40,061 nucleotides of DNA from an uncultured Lachnospiraceae bacterium (GTDB taxonomy: Bacteria; Bacillota; Clostridia; Lachnospirales; Lachnospiraceae). Below, piece after piece: positions 7,523 to 15,093 of the stretch. The position numbers and the translations under genes were made by a program. How positions within the stretch are numbered: position 1 is the first letter of the stretch; every line of letters starts with the position of its first letter. Below the pieces are notes generated by a model. The model saw only the letters and a list, made by a program, of their open reading frames with translations, was not told where the DNA came from and searched no databases. The DNA is taken from positions 1 through 40,061 of the forward strand of contig OMXP01000020.1 in assembly GCA_900315055.1 (NCBI GenBank). Reading direction: 5' to 3'.

Positions 7523-8527
7523 CTACTGCCTGATCGTCACCTCTCCGGTAAGACTCCTCTCGAAATAATCACGAATCATCCCCGGATCATCTGTCTGTCC
7601 CAGCACCCACATGAGCTTTGTGATCGCCGCCTCGCTTGTCATGTCGTGGGCCTGCAGGGCGCCCATGTCCAGGGTCCTGCGGCCGGTCTCATAGACCGTG
7701 AGATTGCTCCCCTCGTACCGGCACTGGGTTCCGACAAGGACCGTCATGCCATCCTTTGTCATCTCGCCGATCGTGCTGATGAAGTCGTGTTTCAGGAACG
7801 GAATGCCGCCCATGCCGTAGCCCTCCAGATAGACGCCCCGGTACCCCTTTTCCTGCAGAAAGTGCAGAAGCTCCCGGTGGATTCCGGGGTAGAACTTGAG
7901 CATCGCCGCCTTGTCGGAATAAGCGGCCCTCAGCTGAAACGGTCCCGTCCGGTGTGGCAGGGCGCTCTGATTGACGGAGAGCCCGAGAGACGAGATGTGC
8001 GCGATCAGGGGATAGTTGATGCTGTCGAAGGCATCGAAATCCAGGGATCTTGTCTTCGAGGCACGACACCCCAGAATCACCTTCCGGTTGAAGGCAAGAA
8101 ACACCCCCTGACAGCCCGTCGCCGCCATGTGGATCGCACAGCGAAGGTTCTCAAGCGCGTCCGCTACCGGGTTCTCGATGGAGAGCTGGCTTCCCGTCAG
8201 GATGACCGGAATCTCGATATTCTGCAGCATGTACGAGAGCATGCTCGCGGTGTAGGCCATCGTATCCGTCCCGTGGATGATGACGATGCCGTCGTACTCC
8301 TTGCGGTAATCCGCAATGCTCGCTGCCATCGCCGCCCAGTCCTCCGGGAAGATGTTCGCGGAGTCGACGGACATCAGATCCTTCATCTCGAGCTCCATGT
8401 CCTGTCCCGAGACCATGTGGATCTGCTTCTTGAGATCCAGGGTGGAGAGTCCCGGCGCAAGGCCGTTGTCCTTCATGACGGAGGAGAGCGTTCCTCCCGT
8501 ATTCAGTATCAGAATCTTCACTGCCAT
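7523..8527 (-). CDS. ansA: L-asparaginase, cytoplasmic type I
   Basis: A 334-residue enzyme hydrolysing L-asparagine to aspartate and ammonia. The first catalytic motif NTGGTLSSV is at residues 9-17 (nucleophilic Thr in TGGT) and the second, HGTDTMAYTASML, at about 80-92 (Thr-Asp pair). There is no signal peptide, which fits the cytoplasmic type. The true start is the ATG at 8527 (MAVKILILNTGG). The same frame stays open upstream to a GTG at 8905, so an automatic call would give a 460-residue protein; that upstream part is the out-of-frame tail of the broken RNase HI gene. With that gene intact, its stop codon would overlap the asparaginase start by 10 bases, so the two were probably translationally coupled. 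Confidence 0.93.
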   Translation of the reverse strand: MAVKILILNTGGTLSSVMKDNGLAPGLSTLDLKKQIHMVSGQDMELEMKDLMSVDSANIFPEDWAAMAASIADYRKEYDGIVIIHGTDTMAYTASMLSYMLQNIEIPVILTGSQLSIENPVADALENLRCAIHMAATGCQGVFLAFNRKVILGCRASKTRSLDFDAFDSINYPLIAHISSLGLSVNQSALPHRTGPFQLRAAYSDKAAMLKFYPGIHRELLHFLQEKGYRGVYLEGYGMGGIPFLKHDFISTIGEMTKDGMTVLVGTQCRYEGSNLTVYETGRRTLDMGALQAHDMTSEAAITKLMWVLGQTDDPGMIRDYFERSLTGEVTIRQ

Positions 8528-9339
8528 ACGTTTTCCCTCTTTATCGCCGCAACCGCCAGGGCATCCGCTCTGGCATTGTTTTTGTCCGTTCCATGTGCCC
8601 GCACCTTCACGAGAATAACCGTAAGGTCCGGTGTCCGGTGCCTGCTCCCTGCAGAATGCACGGAGTTCCTCATTGTCCGCAAGCGCCGCGCAGTCGTAGT
8701 GAAGAACGAGCACCACCGCGCCGTGAAGTTTTGCCTCCTTCACGGCACGCAGGGCCGCTGCAATCTCCGCGCCGAGGGAGTCCTTCCTCCCCTCCTGCAC
8801 GGTGCCGCTGATCTCGAAGCACGTTCCATCTCCTTCAAGGACAACGCCGTACCCGCAGGTCTTCTTACCCGGCGCAAAGCTTCCGTCCGTCCATGCGTGG
8901 AACACGCCTCTTCCCTCGATGATGCCCGTAATCTTCTCTGTTTCCGGATTTTTCGGGCCTCGGGAGCTGCTCCGCCCTCCCGGATTTCCACCCGGCTCTT
9001 CTCATCTTCGATCCCTTCCGAGAGGAGGAACTGCCGTGCCTGTTCGTAGGTTGGAAACGCCCGGAGCCTTGCGCCGGAAAAGCCGGTCACCATCTCCATG
9101 GCTTCCGTCCGGTCCGTGTAGATGCCGGGCACGGTTCCCCTTGCGACCGCATAATAGCGCCGCCCGGCAAGAGAATCGCGCAGCATCTGCGCCTCACGGC
9201 TAACAAAGAACTGTGCCGCCTCTTCCCTTGTCCGGAACTTCCGGCAGCAGCCGTGGGGCACGCCCTCGATCTCACGAAGAGCCTCTTCCTTTGTCTCATA
9301 AATGCCCGGGGTCTTTCCGACGATCACTGCGTAGTACAT
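8518..9339 (-). pseudogene. rnhA: RNase HI with two viroplasmin-like domains, broken by two frameshifts
   Basis: Reassembled over three frames this encodes about 270 residues. Two caulimovirus viroplasmin-like hybrid-binding domains come first (MYYAVIVGKTPGIYETKEEA and YYAVARGTVPGIYTDRTEA). An RNase H domain follows with all four acidic active-site residues: WTDGSF, GAEIAAAL, HYDCAAL and ARADALA. Frame is lost twice. Between about 8935 and 9003 the reading must change by -1; an A5 run at 8949-8953 (T on the plus strand) is the likeliest spot. At 8627-8640 a 7-base unit is tandemly duplicated; removing one copy restores the segment ending KVRAHGTDKNNARADALA and a natural stop at 8518. As read, the last active-site Asp is lost. 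Either a decaying gene or two sequencing errors; the clean 7-base duplication favours a real mutation. Confidence 0.82.
8627..8640. repeat. 7-bp tandem duplication that shifts frame in rnhA
   Basis: Two perfect adjacent copies of TCCGGTG (8627-8633 and 8634-8640). On the coding minus strand this is CACCGGA twice. One copy gives a continuous RNase H reading frame; two copies throw the rest of the gene into the frame of the downstream asparaginase. Confidence 0.93.
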
Positions 9340-9354
9340 GGCTTCCCTTCCGGT

Positions 9355-9386
9355 AAAAAGTCCCGGGCGGTACTGCCGTCCGGGAC
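9355..9386 (-). terminator. Intrinsic terminator after the AAA ATPase gene
   Basis: On the minus strand GTCCCGG...CCGGGAC (9360-9366 with 9380-9386), with further GC pairing inside, is followed by five T (9355-9359 as A on the plus strand). It lies 12 bases after the ATPase stop and just before the RNase HI start. Confidence 0.87.
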
Positions 9387-9397
9387 CTCACTGTCTG

Positions 9398-10684
9398 TCA
9401 GGCGTCTTCCTTTTCGTCTTCCGTCTGCAGATCGCTCTCTTTCTGTTCTTCTTTCCTCTTACGGGCGGCGATTGCCATCTGCTCTGCAACCTCAGACCAG
9501 TCGTCCGCAATCTTCGGCACCGCACCGTACCGTCCCTGCAGGTAGCCGTGGGCGAGGTTTTCCTTCTTTCTGACATTCGGCCGGTCGAACAGGCAGTACA
9601 CCTTTGACGACCGGTCCTCATTCTGCGCGACGAGCCAGATCTGATCCCTGCGGAACAGGCCGGACTCGAGCAGGGAGATATCCCGTGTGGTAAAGATCAG
9701 CTGCGCATTCGTCCAGGGGCACATGTTGTAAAAGAGGCGGATCAGGCTTCTCTCGACACCGGTATGCAGGCCGATGTCGAACTCATCGACAATGAGAACC
9801 TTTCCGTTTTCAAGGATATCGATCATCGGACAAAGAACCGTAAACAGCGTCTGTATGCCGGCCGACTCCTCGCAAAGATCCGTCTCGAACCGGTCATAGA
9901 CCACATGGACATGAGGCTCATACCCGTTTCCCCACTGCGTATCCTCCACACGGACGTCCTTTACGCCGGTGCCGAGTCTGTCAAGGATCCCAAGAAAGAT
10001 CTTCTTTGTCTCCTCGTCCCGTGCAAGTGTCTGTGCGGAATAGGTGAGCCAGTTCTGGCTCTTTTTCCTCTCCGCACGGGAGCGGCAGATCACAAGGTCA
10101 TTTTCCAGGAACTTCAGCGCCCCACTGCACTCCCGGACCCTGGAATAGGCCGCGGCAAGCGGCAGGAACAGAAGTCCCTTCTGCAGAAGCGTACTTCCCA
10201 CATGGAAGGACATGCGGTAGCGGTTGCCTGGTGTGACCCTGAGTCCCTCCCGGTCAAAGATCGTGGTGCGTCTGCCGTTCGGATAGATGTAGAGATGTTC
10301 TGTCTGCACCTCCCCCTTCAGCACGGAGAAGGTATAGCTGTATCGAAGGCCGTTCTTCGTGAACATCAGCTGGAACGAGCTTGGCACCTCCGGTCCGATG
10401 AGCCGGTTCGGCGTCACCGGAAGGCAGGAATCCTGCCGGAGGGTCACGCTGAGCCTTATCAGCTCCTTCACATAGGCCATCGCCTCCACGAGGTTGCTCT
10501 TTCCCGCACCCGAGGCGCCGTAGAATGCCATCGTCCGCAGCACCCGTTTATCCTGAAACTGTGCAAGAAGATTCTCATTGACATCGTCAAAGGTCGCATA
10601 GGTCGTAAAGCCGCTCTCTGCCCCGAAGGACCGGAAATTGCTGCAGTGAAATTCCAGTAACATGTTTTTGATCTGCTCCTCCAT
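9398..10684 (-). CDS. AAA family ATPase, RloA/COG1106-like
   Basis: A 428-residue ABC-class ATPase. It opens with the LLEFHCSNFRSFG pattern typical of RecF/OLD-like P-loop proteins. Walker A is GASGAGKSN (about 55-63) and Walker B is VLIVDEFDIGLH (about 295-306), followed by a conserved FTTRDISLL near 331, as in the AAA_15/AAA_21 group that includes RloA and abortive-infection ATPases. The C-terminus is rich in Lys and Glu. Such ATPases usually work with a partner nuclease such as RloB; none lies next to it, and the gene is bounded by terminators on both sides, so it seems a single-gene unit. The start could instead be the ATG at 10663 (MLLEFHC), seven codons in. A defence or DNA-repair role is inference. 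Confidence 0.8.
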   Translation of the reverse strand: MEEQIKNMLLEFHCSNFRSFGAESGFTTYATFDDVNENLLAQFQDKRVLRTMAFYGASGAGKSNLVEAMAYVKELIRLSVTLRQDSCLPVTPNRLIGPEVPSSFQLMFTKNGLRYSYTFSVLKGEVQTEHLYIYPNGRRTTIFDREGLRVTPGNRYRMSFHVGSTLLQKGLLFLPLAAAYSRVRECSGALKFLENDLVICRSRAERKKSQNWLTYSAQTLARDEETKKIFLGILDRLGTGVKDVRVEDTQWGNGYEPHVHVVYDRFETDLCEESAGIQTLFTVLCPMIDILENGKVLIVDEFDIGLHTGVERSLIRLFYNMCPWTNAQLIFTTRDISLLESGLFRRDQIWLVAQNEDRSSKVYCLFDRPNVRKKENLAHGYLQGRYGAVPKIADDWSEVAEQMAIAARKRKEEQKESDLQTEDEKEDA

Positions 10685-10806
10685 TTTCCCCGGGTGCCGT
10701 CAAATCCCTGCTGTCTCAAGCCCCCTTGCCCGACAGGCTCCGGCACACCGTACTGCTATAGTTTTATCATACCGGCCGTAGGTTTGGTACGGTTTTTCCG
10801 GGGTTG

Positions 10807-10839
10807 AAAAAATCTCCCGCCGGAGAAGACGGGAGATTT
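10807..10839 (-). terminator. Intrinsic terminator of the opp operon
   Basis: On the minus strand the perfect stem AAATCTCCCG / CGGGAGATTT (10830-10839 with 10810-10819) has a 10-base loop and runs into six T. It lies 21 bases after oppF. Confidence 0.92.
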
Positions 10840-10859
10840 GCATGATAATCCCTGTTCTG

Positions 10860-11813
10860 TTACAGAATCGGCACCTCCGCTTCCTTTGACCACTTCGCGA
10901 ACTCCTCATCGGTGCAGGAAACATAGTGAGTTCCGGAGACGAGATGTTCCGTGCCCTTATTGTAGTCGATGCCGGATGTTTTATAGTCGTAGGTCAGGGC
11001 CGTTCTCTTCTTCTCGAGGATCGGATTCGGCTCCGGGATGGCCGAGAGCAGGCTCCTCGTATAAGGATGGACCGGGTGGGTGAAGATCTCGTCCGTCGTC
11101 CCCGTCTCGAGCAGATGCCCGAGGTGCAGAACACCGATGCGGTCCGAGATATACTTGACCATCGACAGGTCATGGGCGATGAACAGGTAGGCGGTGCCCG
11201 TCTCCTGCTGGATGTCCTTCATCAGGTTCACGACCTGCGCCTGGATCGACACATCGAGGGCAGAAATACACTCGTCGGCAATGACCAGCTTCGGGTTCAT
11301 GATGAGGGCTCTTGCAATGCCGACTCTCTGCCGCTGGCCTCCCGAGAACTGGTGGGGATAGCGGGTCGCATGCTGCGGGGAGAGACCGACCTTGACGAGC
11401 ATGCGCTTGATTGCCTCGTCCCGCTCCTTTTCGTTTTTGCAGGTATGGTGAATGTCCAGTCCCTCACCGATGATGTCGCCGATCTTCTTTCTGGGGTTCA
11501 GTGATGCCATCGGGTCCTGGAAGATCATCTGCATGTTGACGCGGAGCATGTCCCTCGTCTTCCTGTCGAGCTTTCCTGAGATGTCCGCCCCGTTGAAGAC
11601 AATCTTTCCGGCCGTCGGATCATAGAGCCGTATGATCGAGCGGCCGATCGTCGACTTGCCGGATCCCGACTCGCCGACCAGTCCGTAGGTCTCGCCGGGG
11701 TAGATCTTGAAGCTCACGTTATCGACAGCCTTTACGGTGTAGGATCTTGTCACCTGAAAGTACTGTCTGAGGCCGGTGGCCTCAAGCAGCGGTGTATTAC
11801 TCGTTGCTGCCAT
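10860..11813 (-). CDS. oppF: Oligopeptide ABC transporter ATP-binding protein OppF
   Basis: A 317-residue cytoplasmic ATPase that powers peptide uptake together with OppD. Walker A is [12 protein letters not shown] (about 45-56), the Q loop is in MQMIFQDPMASLNPRK, the signature is QFSGGQRQRVGIARAL (about 155-170), and Walker B is LVIADECISALDVS with the H loop in YLFIAHDLSMVKYISDRI. The C-terminal HPYTRSLLSAIPEPNP stretch is the oligopeptide/dipeptide ABC family tail. The N-terminal GLRQYFQVTRSYTVKAVD separates OppF from OppD. Its start overlaps the oppD end by 17 bases. It is the last gene of oppABCDF and a strong terminator follows. Confidence 0.96.
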   Translation of the reverse strand: MAATSNTPLLEATGLRQYFQVTRSYTVKAVDNVSFKIYPGETYGLVGESGSGKSTIGRSIIRLYDPTAGKIVFNGADISGKLDRKTRDMLRVNMQMIFQDPMASLNPRKKIGDIIGEGLDIHHTCKNEKERDEAIKRMLVKVGLSPQHATRYPHQFSGGQRQRVGIARALIMNPKLVIADECISALDVSIQAQVVNLMKDIQQETGTAYLFIAHDLSMVKYISDRIGVLHLGHLLETGTTDEIFTHPVHPYTRSLLSAIPEPNPILEKKRTALTYDYKTSGIDYNKGTEHLVSGTHYVSCTDEEFAKWSKEAEVPIL

Positions 11814-12939
11814 CTTCCGGGCCTCCTTTCTCGTCCTGCTGCTTCAGGAAGGACTCAACATCGCCGATGCCGGCCGCCTTCTGCATGCGGGTGAGGCGCT
11901 CTCTGAGCTCCTTTGGCATCTCGACCTTCGGGGCTCTCGGATCCAGCAGCCAGGTCGCCGCATAATGCGTGTCCGTGATCTTGAACATCGGGGGCTCCGC
12001 CTTGTCGTCGATAACCAGTGCATAGCGGTTTCTCGGGGCAAACGCATCGCCCTTCTTCTCGTGCAGGAGGTTCGGCGGGGACCCGGGTATGGTGTACAGG
12101 CGATCGTCGTTCGTGTCGAGGTCCGGCATCGCCGACAGAAGGCCCCAGGTGTAGGGGTGCTTCGGATCGTAAAAGATGTCGTTGATCGTCCCCTTCTCGA
12201 CGATCTTGCCCGCGTACATGACGTTGACATAGTCCGCGACCTTCGCGACAACGCCGAGGTCATGGGTGATGTAGATGACGGAGATGCCGCGCTCAGTCTG
12301 CACCCGGCGGATCAGCTCCAGGATCTTTGCCTGAATCGTGACGTCGAGGGCCGTGGTCGGCTCATCGCAGATCAGAAGATCCGGATTGCAGGCAAGGGCG
12401 ATCGCGATGACGACACGCTGCCGCATGCCGCCGGAGAGCTGATGCGGATACTCCTTCATGCGCTTCTCCGGATCCTCGATGCCGACCTCCCGGAGAAGTT
12501 CCACGGCCTTGTCCCATGCCTCCTGCTTCGGGGTCTTGTAGTGCCAGATCATACCTTCCATGATCTGCTTTCCGATCTGCATCGTCGGATCGAGACTCGT
12601 CATCGGGTCCTGGAAGACCATCGCAATCCGCTTTCCGTTGATGTGGCTTCGGATCCACTTCTTGTCCTTCTTCAGGATGTCCACCGTCTCCTTCGTCCCG
12701 TCCGCGTGGTGGTAGGTGAACTCGATCGTCCCGCCGTTCACCCTCGCGTTGTCCGCAAGGATGCCCATCGCGGCCTTCATGGTGACGGACTTTCCGGAGC
12801 CGGACTCGCCGACGATGGCGACCGTCTCCCCTTTCATGAGATCCAGGTTGATGCCGCGGATGGCGTGCACCTCGCCGGCACTCGTCTTGAACGAGATGTC
12901 GAGATCCCGGATCTTTAAGATCTGTTCTTTCTGTGCCAT
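11797..12939 (-). CDS. oppD: Oligopeptide ABC transporter ATP-binding protein OppD
   Basis: A 380-residue ATPase, partner of OppF. Walker [14 protein letters not shown] (about 36-48), Q loop in [12 protein letters not shown], signature [15 protein letters not shown], Walker [15 protein letters not shown], and H loop [18 protein letters not shown] are all intact. The family tail [14 protein letters not shown] and [19 protein letters not shown] follows, in the region where Opp/Dpp ATPases carry a Cys-rich iron-sulfur motif; here I see few Cys there. An acidic C-terminal extension (about 340-380) ends in [12 protein letters not shown]. It starts 13 bases after the oppC stop. Confidence 0.96.
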   Translation of the reverse strand: MAQKEQILKIRDLDISFKTSAGEVHAIRGINLDLMKGETVAIVGESGSGKSVTMKAAMGILADNARVNGGTIEFTYHHADGTKETVDILKKDKKWIRSHINGKRIAMVFQDPMTSLDPTMQIGKQIMEGMIWHYKTPKQEAWDKAVELLREVGIEDPEKRMKEYPHQLSGGMRQRVVIAIALACNPDLLICDEPTTALDVTIQAKILELIRRVQTERGISVIYITHDLGVVAKVADYVNVMYAGKIVEKGTINDIFYDPKHPYTWGLLSAMPDLDTNDDRLYTIPGSPPNLLHEKKGDAFAPRNRYALVIDDKAEPPMFKITDTHYAATWLLDPRAPKVEMPKELRERLTRMQKAAGIGDVESFLKQQDEKGGPEDGSNE

Positions 12940-12952
12940 ATGGGCTCCTTTG

Positions 12953-14026
12953 CTATGCCTGCTTCATCTTCGGGTCAAGTGCCTCGCGCAGACCGTCGGC
13001 GACCAGGTTGAAGCTCATCATGAGCAGCGCCATGATGATGATCGGCGGAACGATCTGATACGGATGCGTGGTCAGGCTGTTGAAGCCATCCGAGATCAGA
13101 GATCCCAGAGAGCACTGCGGCACCGGAATGCCGAGACCGACGAAGGAGAGGAACGCCTCGGTGAAGATCGCGGTCGGAATCGAAAACATCAGCTGGGTGA
13201 TGATAGGTCCGATGATGTTCGGCAGGATCTGCCGGAAGATGATGAAAAAGCTCCCGGCGCCGAGGGTTCTCGATGCAAGGACATATTCCTGTTCCTTGAG
13301 CTTTAGCATCTCCGCGCGGGCGATGCGGCTCATGCTCACCCACTCGGTGAGCATCAGGGCAAAGATGATGGTCAGCATGCCGGGCTCCAGGACAAGCAGG
13401 AGGAGCGTCACGATGACCAGCCTCGGGATGCCGTTACAGACCTCGAGGATACGCTGCATGATCATATCGACCTTTCCGCCGAAGTATCCGGAGATCAGGC
13501 CGTAGCTCATGCCGATGATCATGTCGATGAGGGCCGCCGCCACCGCGATGATGAGGGACACTCTCGTGCCGGACCAGGTGCGGGTCCAGATGTCACGCCC
13601 GAAGTTGTCGGAGCCGAACCAGTAGTAAAGGTTGCTGTACTCCTCGTTATCCTGATAGTTGTTCACGACATAGGAGCCGGTCGAGGTCGACATGGTCTCA
13701 TGTCCGTCGAAGATCCCGAGCTTCTCGAGTCCCGGAATGCGAGGCGCGAAGTTCTTCGTCGCAAGGTTCTGCTGGGAGTAGCTGAAGCTGTTCATCCCGG
13801 GTCCCACGATCGCGAAAACCGTAATGAGGATGATAAGGATCATGCCGACCACCGCGCTCTTCTTGTGGAAGAAGTGGGCGATAACATCCTTCCAGTAGCT
13901 CTGGGATGCGTAGTTCTCGTCAATATCGATGGTGCCGCTGTTCTTGAGTTTGAAGTCATCGTCTGTCGGAACGTAGGGAGTCTCTGCCGCCGCAGCAGGC
14001 TGAAGAACTGCTTTCTTTGCTGCCAT
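12953..14026 (-). CDS. oppC: Oligopeptide ABC transporter permease OppC
   Basis: A 357-residue membrane permease. A polar N-terminus (about 1-45) leads to the first span (VVGMILIILITVFAIVG), a long outside loop with YYWFGSDNFGRDIWTRTWSGTR, then the BPD_transp_1 permease core with the EAA loop in EMLKLKEQEYVLASRTLGAG and the LSFVGLGIPVPQ segment typical of OppC/DppC. The true start is the ATG at 14026 (MAAKKAVLQ), preceded by GAAAGGAGAC. The same frame is open to 14170, but that upstream part overlaps oppB and is not coding. Only one base separates the oppB stop from this ATG, so the two are probably translationally coupled. Confidence 0.96.
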   Translation of the reverse strand: MAAKKAVLQPAAAAETPYVPTDDDFKLKNSGTIDIDENYASQSYWKDVIAHFFHKKSAVVGMILIILITVFAIVGPGMNSFSYSQQNLATKNFAPRIPGLEKLGIFDGHETMSTSTGSYVVNNYQDNEEYSNLYYWFGSDNFGRDIWTRTWSGTRVSLIIAVAAALIDMIIGMSYGLISGYFGGKVDMIMQRILEVCNGIPRLVIVTLLLLVLEPGMLTIIFALMLTEWVSMSRIARAEMLKLKEQEYVLASRTLGAGSFFIIFRQILPNIIGPIITQLMFSIPTAIFTEAFLSFVGLGIPVPQCSLGSLISDGFNSLTTHPYQIVPPIIIMALLMMSFNLVADGLREALDPKMKQA

Positions 14027-14027
14027 G

Positions 14028-14963
14028 TCAGTCTCCTTTCTTTGCCAGACGGATTCTGGGATCGATGATGCCGTAGAGAATATCCACCACCAGCATGATG
14101 ACGATGTACATCGCCGAGTAGATGAACGCGAGGGCGATGACCACGTTGTAGTCATTGGACTGGATCGCATTCACAAGAAGGGAACCGACGCCGGGGATCG
14201 AGAAGATCTTCTCGACGACAAGGGAGCCGGTCATCAGATCGACGATGAGCGGAGCGAGCACTGTGATGATGGGGATCAGGGCGTTGCGAAGCGCATGGCG
14301 GAAGACCAGTGCGGAGCCGGACAGCCCCTTGGACTCTGCAAGCAGCATGTACTCGCTGTCCATGACCTCGAGCATCTCCGAGCGGGTGAATCGTGCGATC
14401 GAGGCCATCGTGAACATCGACAGCGAGATCGAGGGCAGGACGCTCGACTGGAACATCTGCCGCTGGGAGAAGAGCATCGGGAACCACTTGAGCTTGAATC
14501 CGAAGTAGTAGGACAGTCCCAGGGCGAACACGTAGGATGGCACCGACACGCCGATGACGGACAGGATCGTGCAGATCGTATCGACCCAGGTGTCATGCTT
14601 TAGGGCGGCGAGAAGTCCGAGCAGAAGTCCCACCACGGCCCCGAGCAGCACCGCCATGCCGCCGATCATGATGGAGATCGGAAGACGCGTCTGGATCAGC
14701 TGGGAGATCGGGGTGTTTTTCGAGATGTTGTAGCTGACCCCGAAGTCCCCGCGGAGCATGTTGGCAACATAGCGCAGGAACTGGATGAACACCGGCTGGT
14801 CGAGACCGTACTTTGCGTACAGGGCTGCGCGCTGGTCATCGTTGAGCTTCTCGTCGTTGAACGGGGAGCCGGGCATCAGCTGCATGAGGATAAACAGGAC
14901 AAGCAGTATTACGAGCAGTGTCACGATTGCCGTGAGCACACGCTTGAGAACATATTTCTTCAC
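14028..14963 (-). CDS. oppB: Oligopeptide ABC transporter permease OppB
   Basis: A 311-residue permease of the OppB/DppB type. The N-terminal YVLKRVLTAIVTLLVILLVLF span, the GDFGVSYNISKNTPISQLI segment after it, the EAA loop in FTRSEMLEVMDSEYMLLAESKG and the VVEKIFSIPGVGSLLVNAI segment are all classic for the family. About six membrane spans are predicted. It starts 130 bases after oppA, and that gap holds two stem-loops (15008-15060), which may set the ratio of binding protein to permease. Confidence 0.96.
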   Translation of the reverse strand: MKKYVLKRVLTAIVTLLVILLVLFILMQLMPGSPFNDEKLNDDQRAALYAKYGLDQPVFIQFLRYVANMLRGDFGVSYNISKNTPISQLIQTRLPISIMIGGMAVLLGAVVGLLLGLLAALKHDTWVDTICTILSVIGVSVPSYVFALGLSYYFGFKLKWFPMLFSQRQMFQSSVLPSISLSMFTMASIARFTRSEMLEVMDSEYMLLAESKGLSGSALVFRHALRNALIPIITVLAPLIVDLMTGSLVVEKIFSIPGVGSLLVNAIQSNDYNVVIALAFIYSAMYIVIMLVVDILYGIIDPRIRLAKKGD

Positions 14964-15007
14964 GCTGTTCTCTCCTTTTGAAAAATTCTCGTGTTTCTCA
15001 ATAGAAG

Positions 15008-15060
15008 AGCCGCATCGAAGTTATGCGCTTCCATGCGGCTGATAACCGGAAAGGTCCGGT
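15008..15060 (-). promoter_or_regulatory. Two stem-loops between oppA and oppB
   Basis: AGCCGCAT (15008-15015) pairs with ATGCGGCT (15033-15040), and ACCGGA...TCCGGT forms a second stem at about 15045-15060. On the minus strand the DNA after the larger stem is CTTCTATT, too poor in T for a full terminator. Such structures after oppA often cause partial termination or protect the upstream mRNA end; that role is inference. Confidence 0.5.
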
Positions 15061-15093
15061 CACCTTTCATTCGGCCTTACAGTCGAATCATTC

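Noticed and set aside
7523..8905. A genuine RNase H-asparaginase fusion protein
   Set aside because: The segment between the two domains is out-of-frame RNase H sequence produced by the 7-bp duplication, and the asparaginase has its own start with complete N-terminus.
11776..12918. 380-codon plus-strand open frame antisense to oppD
   Set aside because: Antisense shadow; oppD on the minus strand has all ABC motifs.
14027..14170. Upstream extension of the oppC frame
   Set aside because: It overlaps oppB and has Ser/Arg/Trp-rich nonsense sequence; the ATG at 14026 has a good AAGGAGAC site.
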